Shown: in pieces, positions 62,300-64,000 of the stretch
How positions within the stretch are numbered: the stretch's first letter is position 1
Layout of the letters: each line of letters starts with the position of its first letter
Assembly: GCF_000372845.1 (NCBI RefSeq)
Contig: NZ_KB889963.1
Span: 2,872,304-2,936,303, forward strand
Length of the DNA stretch: 64,000 nt
Direction: 5' to 3'
Source of the DNA: Methylocystis rosea SV97
Lineage (GTDB): Bacteria; Pseudomonadota; Alphaproteobacteria; Rhizobiales; Beijerinckiaceae
Notes under the pieces: generated by a model
What the model saw: only the letters and a program-made list of their open reading frames with translations
The model's database searches: none
What the model was told of the DNA's origin: nothing
Made by a program: the position numbers and the translations under genes

Positions 62300-63205
62300 C
62301 TATTTCTTCTCGTCCTTCTTCGTGTTCTCCGCCGCGACCTCTTCGACCACCCCAGGCGGCAGTTTGACGCCAGTGGCGAGCTGCGCGCCAAGCGCGATGG
62401 CGCGGGCTTCCGTCAGTCTCAAGGCGCAATAGCCGAAATCCGGCTCGCGCGCATATGACCGGCACACTTCCTCGCGCCAGGAGGAGAAGCCCGCCTGCTC
62501 CTTCACAATGAAGTTGCGGATGGCTTTTTCCTTCTTGTACTGATCGTAAAGCGCGCGGAACGTGCTTCGTAACGTCTTCTCGACGCGCGCGCGGGCGCCG
62601 AGCATCTCTTCGCCCTTCTTGGGGTCGATTTCATCCGCGCTCATTCCCCAGAGACCCTCGGGATCGGCGCGGCAACCCGCGTCCTTCAGTTCACAGGCCT
62701 TGCCCTCGTTGGTGACGAGAATCGCGCCGTCGAGAACGTCGAATGTGAAGGCGCAGGCTGGAAATGCGATCTGATAGCGCCGCAATCCGGTCTCGCTCTG
62801 GCGGGCCGTGAGCTTCAACGGCGTTCCGGCCACTTCGACTCGGCAGGCTTCGCCGGAGCGCCGCAAATCATCGCCGACGAGCGTGAGCTTGGCGACCTGC
62901 AGATCGGCTCCGGCTCGGGAGAATTCTATGGCGCTGCCCTCGCCGTCGCGTTTGATGATTTTTCCGACGATCGCGTCTTCGGCGGGCGCCTTCGGCATGA
63001 TGGCCGGCCCCGCGGCCGCTCCCATCTCACCGCCGACGCTTCTTTTCTTTGCGGGACTGGCGACCGTCCCTTCGGGAGTCGGGGCGACCGCCCCCGGGAG
63101 CACAAGCTGCGCTCTGGCCGGCGCGACGCCCACAGCAATCACCGCCACCGCGCCGAGAACGCAAGCGTGACGCGCAGTTAGAGTGCGAAACCAAGATTGA
63201 AACAT
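62300..63205 (-). CDS. Secreted protein with LprI-like C-terminal region
   Basis: 301 aa from the ATG at 63205; a GTG at 63217 is also open. Signal peptide (ACVLGAVAVIAVGVAPARA). A Pro/Ala linker, a beta-rich middle domain with a Cys pair (GEACRVEVAG, FPACAFTFDV, then CELKDAGC), and a helical end (FIVKEQAGFSSWREEVCRSYAREPDFGYCALRLTEARAI) like lysozyme-inhibitor LprI domains. Function not established. Convergent with the ABC permease, 34 bases away. Confidence 0.75.
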   Translation of the reverse strand: MFQSWFRTLTARHACVLGAVAVIAVGVAPARAQLVLPGAVAPTPEGTVASPAKKRSVGGEMGAAAGPAIMPKAPAEDAIVGKIIKRDGEGSAIEFSRAGADLQVAKLTLVGDDLRRSGEACRVEVAGTPLKLTARQSETGLRRYQIAFPACAFTFDVLDGAILVTNEGKACELKDAGCRADPEGLWGMSADEIDPKKGEEMLGARARVEKTLRSTFRALYDQYKKEKAIRNFIVKEQAGFSSWREEVCRSYAREPDFGYCALRLTEARAIALGAQLATGVKLPPGVVEEVAAENTKKDEKK

Positions 63206-63260
63206 AGCGATCGCCACCCCTCGGCCGCAGCCCGGCCCTGCCCTTGCGGCGAGACGCGCG

Positions 63261-63800
63261 CTATCGAGGCGCCAGCACCATCACCATCTGCCGTCCTTCC
63301 ATGGACGGTTCGAGTTCGACCTTGGCCAGCGTGGCGGTCTCAGCCTTCACGCGGGACAGAAGCCGATAGCCGATGTCCTGATGCGCGATTTCGCGGCCGC
63401 GAAAGCGAAGGGTGACCTTAACCTTGTCGCCTTCTTCGAAGAAGCGGCGCACCGCCTTCATTTTCACGCCGTAATCATGGTCGTCGATGCCGGGCCGAAG
63501 CTTAATCTCCTTAACCTCGACGACTTTCTGTTTTTTGCGCGCCTCGGCGGCCTTCTTTTGCTCGGCAAAGCGAAAACGCCCGTAATCAAGAATTTTGCAG
63601 ACGGGGGGCGTGGAATTGGGCGCGATCTCGACGAGATCGAGTCCCGCCGCTTCGGCGATGCCCAGCGCGTCCGGCAATTGGATGACGCCGTGATTTTTCC
63701 CCTCGGAATCGATTAGCTGCACTTCTCGCGCGCGAATTTCCCGATTGATGCGCGGCCCTTCCTTCTGGGGGGCTGCGATGCTCTTCATTGGACGGCGAAT
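63261..63800 (-). CDS. infC: Translation initiation factor IF-3 with an AUU start
   Basis: 179 aa. The ATG at 63788 has no ribosome site, but an ATT at 63800, four codons upstream and in frame, has AAGGAG (complement of 63808-63813) seven bases before it. It restores the RRP-type N-terminus usual for rhizobial IF-3. Both domains are present: [22 protein letters not shown] and [20 protein letters not shown], then [20 protein letters not shown] and [24 protein letters not shown]-3 rejects AUU, so its level controls its own translation, as known in Escherichia coli. Confidence 0.96.
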   Translation of the reverse strand: MRRPMKSIAAPQKEGPRINREIRAREVQLIDSEGKNHGVIQLPDALGIAEAAGLDLVEIAPNSTPPVCKILDYGRFRFAEQKKAAEARKKQKVVEVKEIKLRPGIDDHDYGVKMKAVRRFFEEGDKVKVTLRFRGREIAHQDIGYRLLSRVKAETATLAKVELEPSMEGRQMVMVLAPR

Positions 63801-63807
63801 GGATCAA

Positions 63808-63813
63808 CTCCTT
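63808..63813 (-). promoter_or_regulatory. Ribosome binding site deciding the infC AUU start
   Basis: AAGGAG on the minus strand, seven bases from the ATT at 63798-63800 but 19 from the ATG at 63786-63788, which makes the ATT the better start. The remaining bases 63814-64000 hold the infC leader. No further gene was recognised. Confidence 0.8.
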
Positions 63814-64000
63814 CTCTTGGTCAAAAGCCGGCCGCTGAGCCAAAGGCGCAAAACAGCGACCGCCGGACGCAGGGTCCGGGACCATTAAACAGATTCCCAC
63901 GCCAGCGCGCCAAGTCAACCGTTACCGGCCCCGACGCGCTGCTTTTTGCGACAGGAAGGTCGAATATTTTAAACAAAGCCCAAAATCAGCTCGTTAACTT

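Overview
The window looks like the chromosome of an alphaproteobacterial methylotroph or methanotroph, most probably near Methylocystis/Methylosinus. I infer this from high GC, the Rhizobiales-type gene orders (LdtR next to a DUF6163 protein; DUF2948-hisD-UPF0262-phosphatase), a tetrahydromethanopterin C1 module (fhcBADC), PQQ biosynthesis, phosphatidylcholine synthase, and a lanmodulin gene inside a lanthanide-uptake (lut-type) cluster. No phage, transposase, CRISPR array or rRNA was found. There is one tRNA.

Layout. 0-12 kb: end of a PpiD-like foldase, trpE, a membrane protein, LdtR and a CBS-containing site-2 protease, then trpG-trpD-trpC-moaC, two small secreted/membrane genes, moeA, psd and pssA. 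11.6-17.6 kb: an orphan AbrB-type protein and a lipoprotein hydrolase (minus strand), pqqB-pqqC-pqqDE (plus), a cupin and a lone fliJ-like gene. 17.6-21.0 kb (minus): ctaA followed by a tightly packed trio, a TIGR04222-like membrane protein with a Cys/Gly/Ser tail, an MNIO (DUF692) enzyme and a DUF2063 partner. This looks like an uncharacterised RiPP-type pathway. 21-29.5 kb: MerR regulator, tRNA-Pro, TonB-dependent receptor, SMP-30 lactonase, several microproteins, an SDR/DoxX protein, a DUF2269 protein and an amidase. 29.6-37.7 kb: phosphatase, GNAT protein, UPF0262, hisD, DUF2948, purA, three small unknown genes, rlmH. 37.8-45.7 kb: rsfS, quinone oxidoreductase, pcs, UbiH-type monooxygenase, Hsp20, putA. 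45.8-50.2 kb: fhcC, fhcD, fhcA, fhcB. 50.5-54.1 kb: an isolated pqqA, a di-heme cytochrome c peroxidase and a divergent two-component system. 54.3-62.3 kb: DUF1614 protein, TonB receptor (LutH-like), lanmodulin, periplasmic binding protein, beta-propeller, ABC ATPase and permease. 62.3-64 kb: a secreted LprI-like protein and infC, whose start appears to be AUU.

How it fits together. PQQ (pqqA, pqqBC, pqqDE) is the cofactor of lanthanide- or calcium-dependent methanol dehydrogenases. The lut-type cluster would bring lanthanides across the outer membrane, hold them in the periplasm on lanmodulin, and move them or their carrier with the ABC system. fhcBADC oxidises the resulting C1 units. Phospholipid genes (psd, pssA, pcs) and ctaA fit a cell with much respiratory and internal membrane. 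Five palindromic repeat elements of two kinds are scattered through the window. One lies inside the coding sequence of the beta-propeller gene.
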